A stretch of DNA of 64,000 nucleotides, taken from NCBI RefSeq assembly GCF_018139145.2, contig NC_059500.1, positions 38,669,437 through 38,733,436 of the forward strand, given 5' to 3'. Positions 13,373-26,379 of this stretch are shown here, in pieces. Under the pieces are notes generated by a model. It was not told the origin of the DNA, did no database searches, and was given only the letters and a program-made list of their open reading frames with translations. The stretch's first letter is position 1. Every line of letters starts with the position of its first letter. Source of the DNA: Gymnogyps californianus (taxonomy: Eukaryota; Chordata; Aves; Accipitriformes; Cathartidae). Position numbers and translations under genes: made by a program.

Positions 13373-15623
13373 TAGAGGTATTAACTGATGAGCTGAAGTT
13401 TTCCTACACAATGTGAAAAGTAAAACCAAAGATACTGCATTCTCTAAACCAATTTCTGTATAATTTCAAAACTTGCATCTCTATACCAACATATACTCTT
13501 CCCAGATTCAGCTGAGATTTTATAGTTCAAAATAGCATTTGTTTAATTTTAAATATTACTTGAGGACACTGCTGCAGGGAATAATAATGATTTCGGGCTT
13601 GAGGGTAGATGCTGCTCCCATAACAAAAATCCATAACAAAACTCTTCTTGAATTTAGTGGCATGAGGATCAGACCTGCTAGTCTGTGTTCTTCACTTCGA
13701 CTCTGCCTGTGTCAGAGTACATCTGAAGTAGCCAATTTGCAATAACAAAAAATTTATATTAATATTGTTTCTACTGCCTAACCCTCTGGCTGCATTACAG
13801 CACAGGGCTCATTATCTTTAATAGACTAAAAGTAAATAAATTATGTAGATAGTAAATCTAACTTAATGACTGAGTAATACAAAGATATCAGTGGGGAAAA
13901 GTTTAGGATTACTAAATTATTTGTGTGTGGTAAAGGCAAGAGAGAATTCTATGCATCTCACACCTGTCAATAGAAGTATGAAATTAACAGATGCTGGATC
14001 ATATGTTTTGTTTGCTTAGGCTGTGTTTTGGAAAAGTTTAATTAATAAATACCAGTAGTACTAATGCTCATACAGTCCAGCTATGCAAAGCTTTTTTCAA
14101 ATCTATGTAATCTAGTAATATTTCAAATCTATGAATTGAAAAGTGATCAGATAAATACTGATATATTAGAACTGCTAAAACAAAATCTTTTGTTATAAAG
14201 GAAACAAAGTGGTCCAGTACATCACAACAAAGGCCAGAAACAAACTTGACTAGCACTAGAAAAAGCCAGATCCTAGCTTTTCAGTGCAAACATTTCCAAC
14301 ACTGATCAACTATGCAACATGAGATAAAAGCCACTCTAGAGCAAGTTTTGCTCAGCAGCAAACTATGACTGATAATTTCTGCTGATGTTAGAAGCTAACA
14401 GTAACTTTCAGAGATCATTCTTTACAGTAGATCTTCTATGTTAGAATGGGGAAAAAAAAGAAAAAGAAAAAAAAAAACAGCCCAACTTAAAAAGAATTCA
14501 GAGGTTTTCTTTTTTGTGTCTCCAAAAATAACTCCAGCAGAGATGTATTAATGAGCAACTTGCAGGAAGGCAGAGAAGGGGACAACATGAATTTAACAGG
14601 TTGCATGGGTTTACGAATTATACTTTAAGTACAAATAAGGCTTTCCCAGAGCAACATATAAATTGAATCCTTTCTAAATTCCCAGAGTGGCTCAGGGAAA
14701 AAGCTATCTATCTGTATGAAACAAGTATCCAATTCTTAGAGTTCTGCCAACCCACATAATCCAGCAAAAAAGCTCTTAAAGAATTTACAATGAACTGGGA
14801 GGCATCCTACATTTATGGAGGGAAGAAAATTTAATAAGCAGAAAGATGTTAGGTGTGAATACTGACCATTTCCAAGTGGTACATTCTGTCAACATGGACA
14901 TTAGGCAATCTATTACTGGTATATGTTTCATAAGTTGACATACATAGGAATATATATATCAACTGATAAATCAATATGGAGAATAAAGCTATTGATAAGC
15001 AATGACAACTTACAGAAGCAGAGAATAGTGCAGACTAGATGCACAACTAAAAAAATAACATTTAGGTATGAAGTGCCATACCTTGTAGCACTGGTGATTG
15101 CAGACAGAGTATTAATTTGCAAAGAGGTTGAGCCTTCAGGATAATCAGAGATAGAAGCAGAGATAATTGGCTGAGGTATCACAGAAACAGAAGAAAAAAT
15201 CACTGTGAAGTGGAAACCATGGATATAAATGAAAAATTTATCCAAAAATAAGAGATCAAAACCAAATCTTAAATATCTTTTGCACAGAGATGCTTTAAAG
15301 CATATTTTAGTAGGAGTTTTAGGAATACTAAATCAGCAAAAAACATTTTTACTCAACAGCCAAAAAACTCACCAAACGCACACATAGCTATAGGGCTTTT
15401 ATTGTTTAAAATTATGTGACGTGGTTTTTCTCACTTTTTTATATTCTACACAGGAAATGTAAGATACACTGTAGAAACTTCTTTTTTGAACTGAACCAAA
15501 ATAAATGTAAGAATGTAAGAACACAAGTATCCTTTTTAAAATTCTCTTCAAAAATGCTTCTCCTTCTACCATCCTAACACTAAGACTTGTCACACTTTGC
15601 CCCCAGTTATGAAAGACAGATTT

Positions 15624-15657
15624 AAAACAAAACAAAACGAAACAAAACAAAACAAAA
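15624..15657. repeat. (AAAAC)n microsatellite, interrupted
   Basis: AAAAC/AAAACG units are repeated about six times, followed by more A/C-rich sequence to about 15690. Confidence 0.85.
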
Positions 15658-17740
15658 ACCCAAAAAGCAAAACCACAAACAAAACAAAAAAAATCCACAC
15701 TGGTAGTGTTGCTAATAGTTCCCACACAACTTTTTCCAGGGTGTGGCTCTAGGTTGAATTTCCCTTTAAAATAGTTAAAAATAATTTCAAGGTCAGAGAC
15801 ATCAATCCCACCATTCATAGGATTACAACAATCATATCATTCATAAATTCGTCGCAAATTTTCCTCAACAAGGCCATTACTTCTTACAGCATATGTATAT
15901 TGTAATAGTCTTCTCAGAAAATAAGATCTCTTCAGATGACCTCCCCTTACTGGAAAGAACAGGTTCAATTAAATAATTTGTCTGAGCAGCAAAAGACATT
16001 ACCCGTAACACCATGCTTGCTGAAACCAGTTGTGACATCCTCATTTCTAAGACTTTGGATTAGAAGATTCTTGTGTTACTTTTACCCAAAGGCAATGACT
16101 CATTGATGTCAGAAGTTTTAAAATAATTTCTTCTAGATCTAAAAGCATTTGCTGCCTTTGAAATCTTACAGACTGGGGGATTTTGAACGGCTTCTGAAGC
16201 AGACGATATACTGATGACTGCCTGCAGCCCAGCAAGGCTCCAGACAGTTTGAAACTGAGCAGGAAGGATCACACCTGGGACAGGTAACATGGGACTTATT
16301 AGGCAAAAGAACTTGAAAGAACTCTAAGAACTTGAAAGAATTGTAATCATTCGAGTTGTTTGAACAAATGAGATCTATACAGAACAACATATCGAAACCT
16401 TTATCCAAACTAACATTTTGGCTAAAGCATAATACATTCAAACTTGGGATACAGCCACTCATATTGTTAGAAACAGATTTGTAACAAATTCAGAAAAAAC
16501 ACAGAAAAAGACAAGCCAGTCAACTCCATTGGTGACTGTCACAAACTCCTGAGGGTAATTCTTTCAAAAATATTCTTCTAGGAGATTAAATGTCAGATCC
16601 ACAGAGGACCTTACAGCAATTATAGTTCCTCACATTCAGAAACACAAGCCTAAAAAATCTTGCCCAAGCTCATGAGTATTTGATTTTAGGAAACAGATTC
16701 CACAGACACCAGAAGATCTGCTCAGGCACATTATTAGAAGATCTCCTGTTTTGTTAGTGAGGAGTAGATCCTCTGAGATTGACAACAGACCCATCCCATC
16801 AATGTCTCCCAAGACAGCAGATATACTTAAAGGTGGCCAAACATACATTTGCGTTAACATAAGTCACAACGGGTGGCTCTGTCATCATACTTCAGGGTGA
16901 AGTGGCTTTTCTCCCTTTTACACGAAGTTTAGCATTAGGAACATCAATTTGTAATGTAAATCACAACACTTTCTACTCAGGCACAAGCATTTGAGCCCAC
17001 TGTTCCCAGAAGTATCATCCCAAGTCACAGACTACTGTAAAATCCTGGGAATGAAAAAATGAGGCCTTGGCCATCCCGTTGTTTTTAGTTTTGTGCAGAA
17101 GAGTTCAGATGTCCTGCAGCAGGGTAAGAAAGAGAGCTCTGTACTCTCCCAACATTGATTTCGATGCCAGTTAAGGTATTAAAAGAACGGCGCTTGTGAC
17201 TGGGCTGCACTGAGCTATTTCAGTGTTGCAGCACTGTAATAAATCCAGCTTAATTTATTGGTTACATTTGGCTTACAGCTAATACTTGTTACTGACAGAA
17301 ACTCAATTTGTACTGCAAGTTCTTTAGGTTAGAGACTATCTTTTCCACTACGTATTTTTAACATGCAGGACAAAAAACTTGAGCTTCAGAACAGAAACGA
17401 CTGCAACAGCAGCAGATAGAGCCCACTTGTGAATCAGCTTGACATTTGCTCTAGACCGCTATTTTAGAGCACCGCTGTTTAACTTTAGGCCACATGATTA
17501 GACTCATAATAAGTATTTACAGAGGGAGCCTCTGATGGCTTTACATCATGTCCAGAGCAGACAAATGACAGGTATTTCTGCATCAAATTTGCCAATGAAA
17601 CATTTTTGCAGTCTTTGGAGTGATGGAGACAAAGGGAAAGAATGAAAATGCCCCTTCCTGACCAGTTTCTCCAGTCTTGCTCTCAATCATTTTTGAGAGT
17701 TCGACATTTCATTATTAAATGTGCCAACTACAATTTTATT

Positions 17741-17769
17741 AGTCAGCAAAGCTTCAGTCAGCAAAGCTA
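17741..17769. repeat. 15-bp tandem duplication
   Basis: AGTCAGCAAAGCTTC is followed directly by AGTCAGCAAAGCTA. Confidence 0.85.
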
Positions 17770-18333
17770 GTCTGCTAAGTTTGGCATTATGAAGAGTTAG
17801 ACAGTGTTTCACCTTGTAGAGCTGTAAATATCAATGTTACTCTATCCAGCCTTTTCTAAAGTGAATATGACAGCTTTGATTTTTTATATGAAGTATAATA
17901 CAACGTCAGGTTGAACAGCTGGATAGGCTAGAGCTTTAACTGCTTACAAGGTTTTCTGAAATATTAAATCAGAAGCTTATTTACAATATAAGCTATTTTC
18001 TTTCCAATTGTAGTCAAAAATCTCAAAGCTTGAATAGATCTCATTTTTTAAAATAAATATATACTTGTGCATGTGGGGATTGTGTGTATATGTGTACACA
18101 CATTTATAACATCTATGGGGGATGGGGTTTTGCATGTATCCATATACATGGAGGGGGTGTATACAACCTCTCACACACACATGCACAGAAATCACTGAAA
18201 GTAGGTGTTTGGGGCTGTTGGGGTTTTTTTATCTTCCATGAGGATTCGAGATGCCTGTCAACTTCCTGACGCAGCATCCTTCCACAACTTCCTGTAAATT
18301 ATTCTCAGGTTTTATCCTGTCTGAAATCAAACA

Positions 18334-19062
18334 TAGAATAGAATAGAATAGAATAGAATAGAATAGAATAGAATAGTTCAGTTGGAAGGGACCTACAATG
18401 ATCATCTAGTCCAACTGCCTGACCACTTCAGGGCTGACCAAAAGTTAAAGCACATTATGAAGGGCATTGTCCAAATGCCTCTTTTGAAAGCACTGACAGG
18501 CATGGGGCATCGACCACCACTCTAGGAAGCCTGTTCCAGTGTTTGATCACCCTCTTGGGAAAGAAATGCTTCCTAATGTCAAGTCTGAACCTCCCCTGAT
18601 GCAGCTTTGAACCATTTGCACGTGTCCTGTCACTGGAACCCAGGGAGAAGAGATCAGCACCTCTCTCTCCACTTCCCCTCCTCAGGAAGCTGTAGAGAGC
18701 AATGAGGTCGCCCCTCAGCCTCCTTCTCTCCAAATTAGACAAACGCAGAGTCCTCAGCTGCTCCTCACAGGACATGCCTTCCAGCCCTTTCACCAGCTTC
18801 ATTGCCCTCCTCTGGACGCATTCAAGGACCTTCACATCCTTCTTAAACTGTGGGGCCCAGAACTGCACACAACAGTCAAAGGTGAGGCTGCACCAAGGCT
18901 GAATACAGCGGGATAACCACCTCTTTTGACCGGCTGGCTATGCTGTGTGTGATGCACCCCAGGATGCGGTTTGCCCTCTTGGCTGCCAGGGCACACTGCT
19001 GACTCACATTGAGCCTGCAACCAACCAGCACCCCCAGATCCCTTTCTGCAGGGCTGAACTTC
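18334..19062 (-). mobile_element. CR1 LINE, 3' fragment
   Basis: This is a minus-strand CR1 copy of about 730 bp, including the 3' untranslated end. The diagnostic CR1 3' region (TTGGAAGGGACC and ATCTAGTCCAACTGCC on the plus strand) lies next to a GAATA microsatellite at the 3' tip. The frame at 18868-18455 encodes the end of ORF2 downstream of the reverse transcriptase: [15 protein letters not shown], then [16 protein letters not shown] and [20 protein letters not shown]. It is truncated 5', as most CR1 copies are. Confidence 0.93.
18336..18375. repeat. (GAATA)8 microsatellite at a CR1 3' end
   Basis: Eight uninterrupted GAATA units abut the 3' end of the CR1 copy at 18334-19062. CR1 elements end in short ATTCT(ATG)-type repeats, so this is most simply an expansion of the element's own tail. 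Confidence 0.95.
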
Positions 19063-19291
19063 ATGTGTACCAGTAAATGGTAAGTCAGAAATATAAATAC
19101 TGTCACATTTTGCTCCCTGAATAAAGCTGTTTTACCTTTATAAATACCGGCAGCACTAGTAGATGGAAACTCTTTTACAGAAAAACCCAGAACTAAAATA
19201 CAGCTCCTTCTTCCAAGAGCACACCAACTCACTTTCCAATCTTCCTTTCCCTCTCCAGTCTTCAGTTTTGAGCATTAGGAAATACTAGGGG

Positions 19292-20150
19292 AAGGGATGT
19301 CATCCAGGGGGACCTTGGCAGGCTTGAGGATTGGGACCATGTGAAACTCATGAAGTTCAACAGGGCCAAGTGCAAGGTCCTGCACCTGGGTTGGGGCAAT
19401 CCCCAATATCAGTACAGACTAGAGGTAAATGGATTGAGAGCAGCCCTGCAGAGAAGGACAGGGATTTTTGTAGATGAAAAAATAGATATGAGCCAGCAAT
19501 GTACACTTGCAGCCCAGAAAGCCAACCGTATCCTGGGCTGCATCAAAAGAAACGTGGCCAGCAGGTCGAGGGAGTTCATTCTTCCCCTCTACTCTGCTCT
19601 CATGAGACCCCACTGGAGTACTGCATCCAGATCTGGTGTCCCCAGCACAAACCAGACATGGACCTGTTAGAGTGGGTCCAGAGGAGGGCCACGAAAATTA
19701 TCAGAGGGCCGGAACACCCCTCCAATGAAGAAAGGCTGAGAGAGTTGAGGTTGTTCAGCCTGGAGAAGAGAAGGCTCCAGGGAGACCTTATTGTAGCTTT
19801 TCAATATATAAAGGGGGCTTATGAGAAAGATGGAGACTTTTCACCAGGGCCTGTAGTGACAGGACAAGGGGCAACATTTTTAAATTGAAATAGGGTAGAT
19901 TTAGATTGGCTATGAGGAAGAATTTTTTTACAATGATGGTGGTGATACACTGGAACAGGTTGCCTGGAGAAGTTGTGGATGCCCTCACTGAATGTGGATG
20001 CCGTCACTGAAAGTGTTCAAGGTCAGGCTGGATGGGACTTTGAGCAACCTGATCTAGTGAAACACGTCCCTGCTTGTGGCAGGGGGGTTGGATGAGATGA
20101 TCTTTGAAGGTCCCTTCCAAAACAAACCATTCTGTGATTCTGTGATTCTA
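19292..20150 (+). mobile_element. CR1 LINE, 3' fragment
   Basis: This is a plus-strand CR1 copy ending in the typical TTCTGTGATTCTGTGATTCTA tail. The C-terminal ORF2 protein is split over two frames. The first (19341-19670) contains MKFNRAKCKVLHLGWGNPQ and [18 protein letters not shown]; the second (to 19888) contains [16 protein letters not shown] and [21 protein letters not shown] frameshift separates them near 19560-19600. It lies head to head with the minus-strand copy, about 230 bp away. Confidence 0.93.
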
Positions 20151-20463
20151 CAAAAGCAGACTCTTGAGAAAGGGATTTGAAGTTCAAAAATTCTAACATA
20201 AATAATTTACCAATCAATTAGAGAAACTGCAAAAATCCATACTATTCCAAGTTTTCTCTTCCTTCTCCTCTTCTCTCCAATATGAAATTTGACAGCTTAA
20301 AGAAAAAAATTCAAAGTGTAACTCTGGTCCAAACTGGTCAGGGCTACTTACATAGTATATTCTGGCCTGTGCCCAAAGCACAAGCACATTTTGCCTAGAT
20401 CTCCTAGGCTTGCAAAGACTCTTCTGCATCCTTCAGGAAATGTATTTCTTTTCATTCCTTCAG

Positions 20464-20612
20464 GCCTGGGAGGACCTGCTCTCTCAGCTGTGCAGGCACC
20501 ACATGGCAGTTGTGCCACTTGGAGAAGTGGCAGCTGGTAATCGTCTTCCCACTGAGCAGAGTTCAATGCAAGCTACCCAACAAACTCAGCCTGCCACAGG
20601 AAACAAACACAG
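20464..20612 (+). CDS. Possible plus-strand exon, unknown gene
   Basis: A strong acceptor (TTCTTTTCATTCCTTCAG) opens 149 nt of clearly GC-richer sequence, with an open frame beginning AWEDLLSQLCRHHMAVVPLG and ending at a CACAG/GTCACT donor. Composition and frame are protein-like compared with the surroundings. I found no partner exon on this strand that fits it, and I do not recognise the product. It could be a lncRNA exon or a chance frame just beyond a CR1 copy. Confidence 0.22.
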
Positions 20613-23600
20613 GTCACTTGGACAGCCTACTTTTAAGAACATTTTGGTTGGGGGGTGGGGTTAAGGAAAAGAAAGAGACTGACTAAAGCTGTAGACGGCT
20701 TCCTCATCTACAAGGCGGAGCTGCACAGCTTTATCCCAATACTACATCATGGAAGGCCTGTATGTACCATAAGAGGCAAGTATTACATGATTCCACATTC
20801 AGTAAACATATAAAAGGTGTCTGCAGGGAAATTAAAATCTGGTCCTCTAGTTTCATGAAAAATTTCACTGCTGATAGAAAATCTTACACGGAATTAGAAT
20901 CTTTTACTGAACATCTGCACCCCCTGCTAACCTTGGCCACATTTACCAAGGATGATCATCATACTTGCCTCATAAATATTTACATGACCTATAAAAATGT
21001 TTATAGACTCACTCTCAATTCCAGTAGCATCTTAGAATACATTTTGCAAAACATCTTAACCCATTTAGTGCCCTGTAGCTTAATGGCTAGCAGTGTAAAT
21101 TCTTGCCAACTATAAAAAATACAGATAAAAGATAACTGAGCGGTACAGCTGTGCCTGTCATCAGAAGAGCAAAAAGAGTTTTATCCAGATGATTTCTCCG
21201 AAGACATTTTGACAGTCATGATCCCACTAATTTCATCAGTGGAGAAACTGACGAATTATAACATGGAAATCCTTAGGAAAAAAGAACAGAAGTGAAATAA
21301 TATTCGTATAACTTTCGTAAAAATACAGCTAACTGGTGCAACTCCTAGCGTGCCTGTGGAAAGCTGACCAACTTCCTTGGCTTCAGAGCTGCAGACTCAG
21401 TTTAGTTGCCCTGAAAAGGTAACATTGCTTTTCTAGTGCTAGAATATCAGTACGTATGGGTCATCATAGACAGCAGTTTTGCTCCTGGAACTGCTGCCAA
21501 GAAACTTGCTCAGTAAAAGCCAAGTCCTTTGATGCAAACCCTTCATAGTCCTATGTGAATGACCATCAGCAATTTTGAAAGAGGAGAGACTTTAAAAAAA
21601 AAGAGGAGAAACTAGGAAAAGCAAAAGCTTTCAAAGCAGTTTATCGCAAATCAGACAATGATATTTAAAAAAAGAATGATCTCTGCATTATTACTTTTAA
21701 AGTGAATTAACAGAGCATTATAGCAGCAGCTGGTGAGGGAAAGCCTAACAAAGTCAAGTTTAAGACTGGCTTGGTGTCTTTAAGAGAGATCAGGAGGTTA
21801 AATATATAGCTATGACAACTTACTGTGCACAGCTGCAGCACTGCTGGACACAATCTGGCTGTTGCATACTTCATTTTTAAGAACATTTAAGAACAAGGGT
21901 ATTACCTATATTTTTTTTTAGTTGCTACAGTTCAAGTTAAACATGGATACACTAAAAGCTAAATAGTTCATTTATCTGTAATTTCTTTTTTTTTTTTAGT
22001 TCATAGTCATAAATCACATCAAACAAAAAGCATTGATTTTAATAGCCACAAAGTGCCTATTCATGCCTCATCAGTAGGATGGAAAGATTAAGGGTAGCCA
22101 GCCCTATAATTAACAAGCACAGCAATCGCCCTGCTTTTCACATTTGTTAGAAGACGTATTCCAGATGGGCTCAAAATTAATGAAACACTAGTTAATAAGT
22201 GTACATCAACATGCCCTTCTAGTCTAGTTTTTTTCATAATACCTCAGCCTGTTGCTGTATTCCTGCATCTTTCACTGAGCTACTGGGATGCATTTTCACT
22301 TCTATACAACCTGTCAATATCATCTTAAGACTTTTTTCTTTCTGCTGTGAATATCATCCACAGCTTCAGTTCAGTACCATCTGCTATACACCTTAGGACT
22401 CCCAAACAAAAGCCTTTTCCTTCAAAACAACAATCATTTGGAGGCATAAAATCCCCTACTGCGTTGGTATAATTTGGAAAGCATCACACAATCACAAATT
22501 TCATTTAATGTTTCTCCACTGACTATTTTACTTACATTTTTTTCCTTCATTTTTATTAGCATTTTGAGCCAAAGCATGCTAGATAGAATTGTTCTCTCTT
22601 TTCCTGCTGATTTGAAAGTGATAAAACATGAAGAAGAGACAGCATAAGGAGGGCATGTTAAATTTTCTGTGCTGCTGATACTCTCTGTTGTTTGGAAGTT
22701 TACGAAGAATGGCCACCTTTCTGGAAATCTTTGTCCTCAGTTCTCCAGTTTTTAAGGACAAGGAAAGAGATAAGGGTAAATTCTGGTGCTGAACTGGCAA
22801 CTGGTTTGAAGACAACTGAGCAAAGACAAGGATAGGTAAATTATTTTTTATGTCCTTTGAAACAATGTTTAGAAATATACTCAGGTTTGATCAGTCTGAA
22901 AGGAAATTATCTGTTTCAGAAACTTCCCTCAAGTTTGAAAAAAAAACTTTCACAACCTTCTAAAATATTCTAAATCGAAGAAATAAATTATAGTCACATT
23001 TTCAAAAATGCTTCCAAGGCAGCTTTATCATGGCTCTGGTCTAAGGCAACACTAAGCCTTGCGGAGCCGGAGGCTCAGCACCCGAGGTGTGTGTACTTCG
23101 GATAGCAGTGCAGGTACATAAATTGTATCTAAACAAGTGAGTTTGCACCAGAAACATCTAGCAGTGATTGCACAGAGCTTCATATGATAAGCAGGGTAAA
23201 CCAGGCTGTAAAGGTAAACCAGACTGCAAAAGGACTGATTCCAGTATCCAAGGTGGCTCAGCTAGCTCTTGTTTCCTCTACAGTTTGCACTGTAGCATAT
23301 CCACGGACAAACTGAGGACTTGGGAGCTTTGTTTAGTTTTCATTAGTACCCAAAGCATATCCCAGTGGTGTATCTGTGTGCATACAGAGTTTTTGCCTGT
23401 TGCACAGTTCAGCACCACAGAGCACAAATACCAGACTAGACTGCACTGCCGCTAAACTAGCAGTGTTGCCAGCACGTGGCACTTCAATGTGGCCAAATAT
23501 CCCACGCAACCACACAATTTCATTTTCATTCGTTTGCTTATTTATGCAGGAAATTACTAAAGGAAAAATTAAATGAAAATTTACTCCAGCTCTGCTGAAA

Positions 23601-24209
23601 ACATGACTCGATTCCTGATTGTTTTGTCAATTCCTGACTGAAAGTGCATTGTATATTTTGTATATTATGAAAAGAGAACAGCATAACATGATTATGAATT
23701 AATGCATTGTTTGAGGAGATATGACTGGCTAAGCTCACCTTGTCTACTTGAAAATAACCAGAACTGTGGTTATGGTCCAGCAAACATACTTCCAAAAAGC
23801 CAACAGTAGTCAAGTGTATTTGGACACAACATACATAGAATCGTAACAGAAAAATGTACATTGAGCTTTTTTTTTTAATAGATACCATAGATGAATGCAG
23901 TTTGACTGAAAAAATCAATTAAATAAAATTCCAGGAATCACTGTACAGTAACTGAAACCTATAATAAGGTCAAATAGCTAGTATGAGGTGACAAATAAAA
24001 TTATCTCTGTTTGAAATGATTGCTCTAGATCTCCCCAGCTGTCGTGGTGTAGAAATAGCAAAGATATTCCTCATTGTTTTTTTTATTCTTGGTTGGTTGG
24101 TTGGTTGGTTTTTTGTCAGACAATATCTCTGCTACAACATAAAATTAAGAGTTTTGTACCTAATCTTGATCTGTGCCACGTCACATACAGGTTGGTAAGT
24201 CTGAGTAAG
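20613..24209. other. Unique DNA, no gene seen
   Basis: This is AT-rich sequence between CR1 copies. Short open frames exist, but none has convincing splice sites or domain character. Confidence 0.6.
24089..24110. repeat. (TTGG)n microsatellite
   Basis: There are about five and a half TTGG units just 5' of the CR1 fragment at 24210. Confidence 0.9.
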
Positions 24210-24594
24210 AATCATAGGATCATAGAATCACAGAATGGTTTGGGTTGGAAGAGATCTTAAAGATCATCTAGTTCTAACTCCCCTGCCATGGGCAGGGAGA
24301 CCTTCCGCTACATCAGGTTGCTCAAAGCCTCATCCAGTCCGGCCTTGAACACTTCCAGGGAGGGGGCATCCACAACCTTTCTGGGCAACCTCTTCCAGTG
24401 TCTCACCACCCTCACAGTAAAGAATTTCTTCTTAATATCTAATCTAAATCTACCCTCTTTCAGTTTAAAACCATTACCCCTTGTCCTATCACTACACTCC
24501 CTGATAAAAAGCCCCTCCTCATCTTTCCTGTAGGCCCCCTTTAAGTACTGGAAAGCTGCTATGAGGTCTCCCCCAGGGCCTTCTCTTCCCTTCT
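24210..24594 (-). mobile_element. CR1 LINE, short 3' fragment
   Basis: The plus strand begins with a CR1 3' end in reverse: ATCATAGAATCACAGAATGG, GGTTGGAAGAGATC and ATCATCTAGTTCTAACTCCC. It continues through the 3' UTR and the last codons of ORF2, stopping near CCAGGGCCTTCTCTTCCC. It is about 385 bp and 5' truncated. Confidence 0.92.
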
Positions 24595-26102
24595 AAATGC
24601 CATAAATTTAAACACAAAGTAGAATTTGTCTGGGTTAGACATGCACACTTAGACATGCATGTAGAAATACATTATACAATCAGTTTTAAAAACAAGAAGT
24701 AATTTTATTTGCAGCTGGGTTTGCAGCAAAACAAAGATCCCTTTGATCAGTTGTTCAGTTTGTATCAGGCAATTTTAAGGCCTATGAAAAGTAATTTTAT
24801 AGCAAATTAATGAATTGGACAACTTAGTCTTCACAAGAAACATGGCAAGAGTTTCCTTGTATCCTTTCCAAAGGAAGCAGAAGTACAAACGAGGGATCAT
24901 TTTGTTGTCTTCCTTTCCTCTGCCTCTCTTATCCAAAAGATGTAGGACATCTCTAGCATACGATCATAAACAGGAAGAGGAAAGATTTCAACCAGAATTG
25001 AAACATGCCTTCCCTGAAACTGCCACAGAGATCTGAGTACCATAGCTCAGCTTTGTTTCTGTAGTCCTGTTCTTCTGAATTTGCTGTAGGTACACACATT
25101 GACACTACTGGATCTTCCTTTTTTTGCTAAAGAGCCTGCTACATGTTGTTAAACTCTGTTTTGTAGAGCTTCCTCATTTTTTCCCAACATTTTTTTTTCG
25201 TGTTGCAGTATCACTATATCATCTAGCTTAATCTTTCCCATTAAATGTTTCATCTCTCCTTGGAGCTTTCAGCCTATAAAACAGGAACACAGTGAACTAC
25301 ACACTTGCTTCATTAATGATATTTACAAAGCACCCTTCTTCCAGAAATTGTCTGGAAATAGATTTCACAGTTACTTCAGGCTTTCCAGTTTAGGGTTATG
25401 CTTTTTGCTGCCTTGCTTTTTTCCAGGAGATTCTTCCAATCTGTTCTGAAAGGAAACTTTGAACTAATGGCAGGGAAATGGAAATATAAACTAACGCTGA
25501 AATTTAGCGCTACCGGGGACTGAAACCTTGGGGAATCAGCAATAGGAGATAAAACATTTAGCTCCTACATCATTTTTTAGCTTGCAAAATCCAAGTCAGC
25601 AGCAAGCCTGGAAAAGCTGCAAGAAAGTAATGCTTATGTTAAAAGCACATGGGTTGCACAGGCAGTTTCCTGACAATCCAGTCAGTGCCCAGTACAGAAT
25701 ATCCCTGTTGGGTACCATAACTGAAATGTGTACCCTTGCTGCAGCTTGAGAAAGATCGCTGGGCAGCGATGAAGGATGGTCACCTCCAAAGCTCTCTGTG
25801 ACAGAGTCAAGGTCCTACAGCAGGTTGTGATCTGTACACGGATTTTGTATTACAAGAGAGAAGTGGGGAAAAGAATTATCTCAGATTTCTCGCAGCTTTC
25901 AAGAGAAGAGGGGAAATCAAGCACTGCTACATTTTTATTACTAATATTTGCCTTTTGAAGTGGATAATTAAGTCAGTATTCATGAAATAAAATTTCCAGA
26001 AATATATGTGTATTTCATATTTGATAGAAGTGCTGATCAACTAAATAAGTGTTTAGATACCATGACTTTTCAAAACTAGTTTCCCTTCAGCAGTGAGGTT
26101 TT
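24595..26102. other. Unique DNA 3' of the coiled-coil gene
   Basis: No further exon was identified. The stretch may hold the gene's 3' untranslated region, given an AATAAA on the minus strand at 25939-25934. Confidence 0.4.
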
Positions 26103-26103
26103 T

Positions 26104-26379
26104 TAAAAATCTTCAGAACTTAATAGTTCACCATTTAATTTGAAGACTTTTGAGAAAGCAAGATGCTGCCTCATGCTCATGAAATAAGCTGCAGCTTTGT
26201 GCTTTTGGGCAATTTCATAGACATCTGTGGCCCTTAACATCACTTGCTCTTTATCTTTCACTTCTTGTTCCAGGGCAGTAATATGCACCCTGTGTTGACT
26301 CAGTAGCTCTTTCTTTTCATGTCATGAGTAAAATTTTTTCTCTGAAGATAAATACTTCTTGTTTAACCTTCTGATATTC
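26104..26379 (-). pseudogene. Coiled-coil gene, frame-broken 3' exon
   Basis: After acceptor GCATTTAATAG on the minus strand, phase 0 reads EYQKVKQEVFIFREKI and on to a TGA at 26319-26317. From there another frame is open and equally coiled-coil-like: KKELLSQHR, then ITALEQEVKDKEQVML, DVYEIAQKHKAAAYF, ending with TAA at 26105-26103. Two abutting halves of similar character in different frames point to a small insertion or deletion. The exon may be decaying, the assembly may carry an error, or there may be a splice I did not see. An AATAAA on the minus strand at 25939-25934 could be its polyadenylation signal. It is about 3.9 kb from the previous exon, so further exons may lie between. Confidence 0.5.

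Larger units (their letters stand above)
13373..18333. other. Unique DNA, no gene seen
   Basis: These 5 kb of AT-rich sequence lie between a solo LTR and the CR1 pair. Apart from the simple repeats listed, nothing is recognisable. The longest frame (15818-15399, minus) is driven by a reversed AAAAC microsatellite. Confidence 0.6.

Noticed and set aside
15399..15818. 139-codon minus-strand open frame
   Set aside because: Its core is the reversed AAAAC microsatellite, giving a phenylalanine/cysteine-rich run; no domain or splice support.
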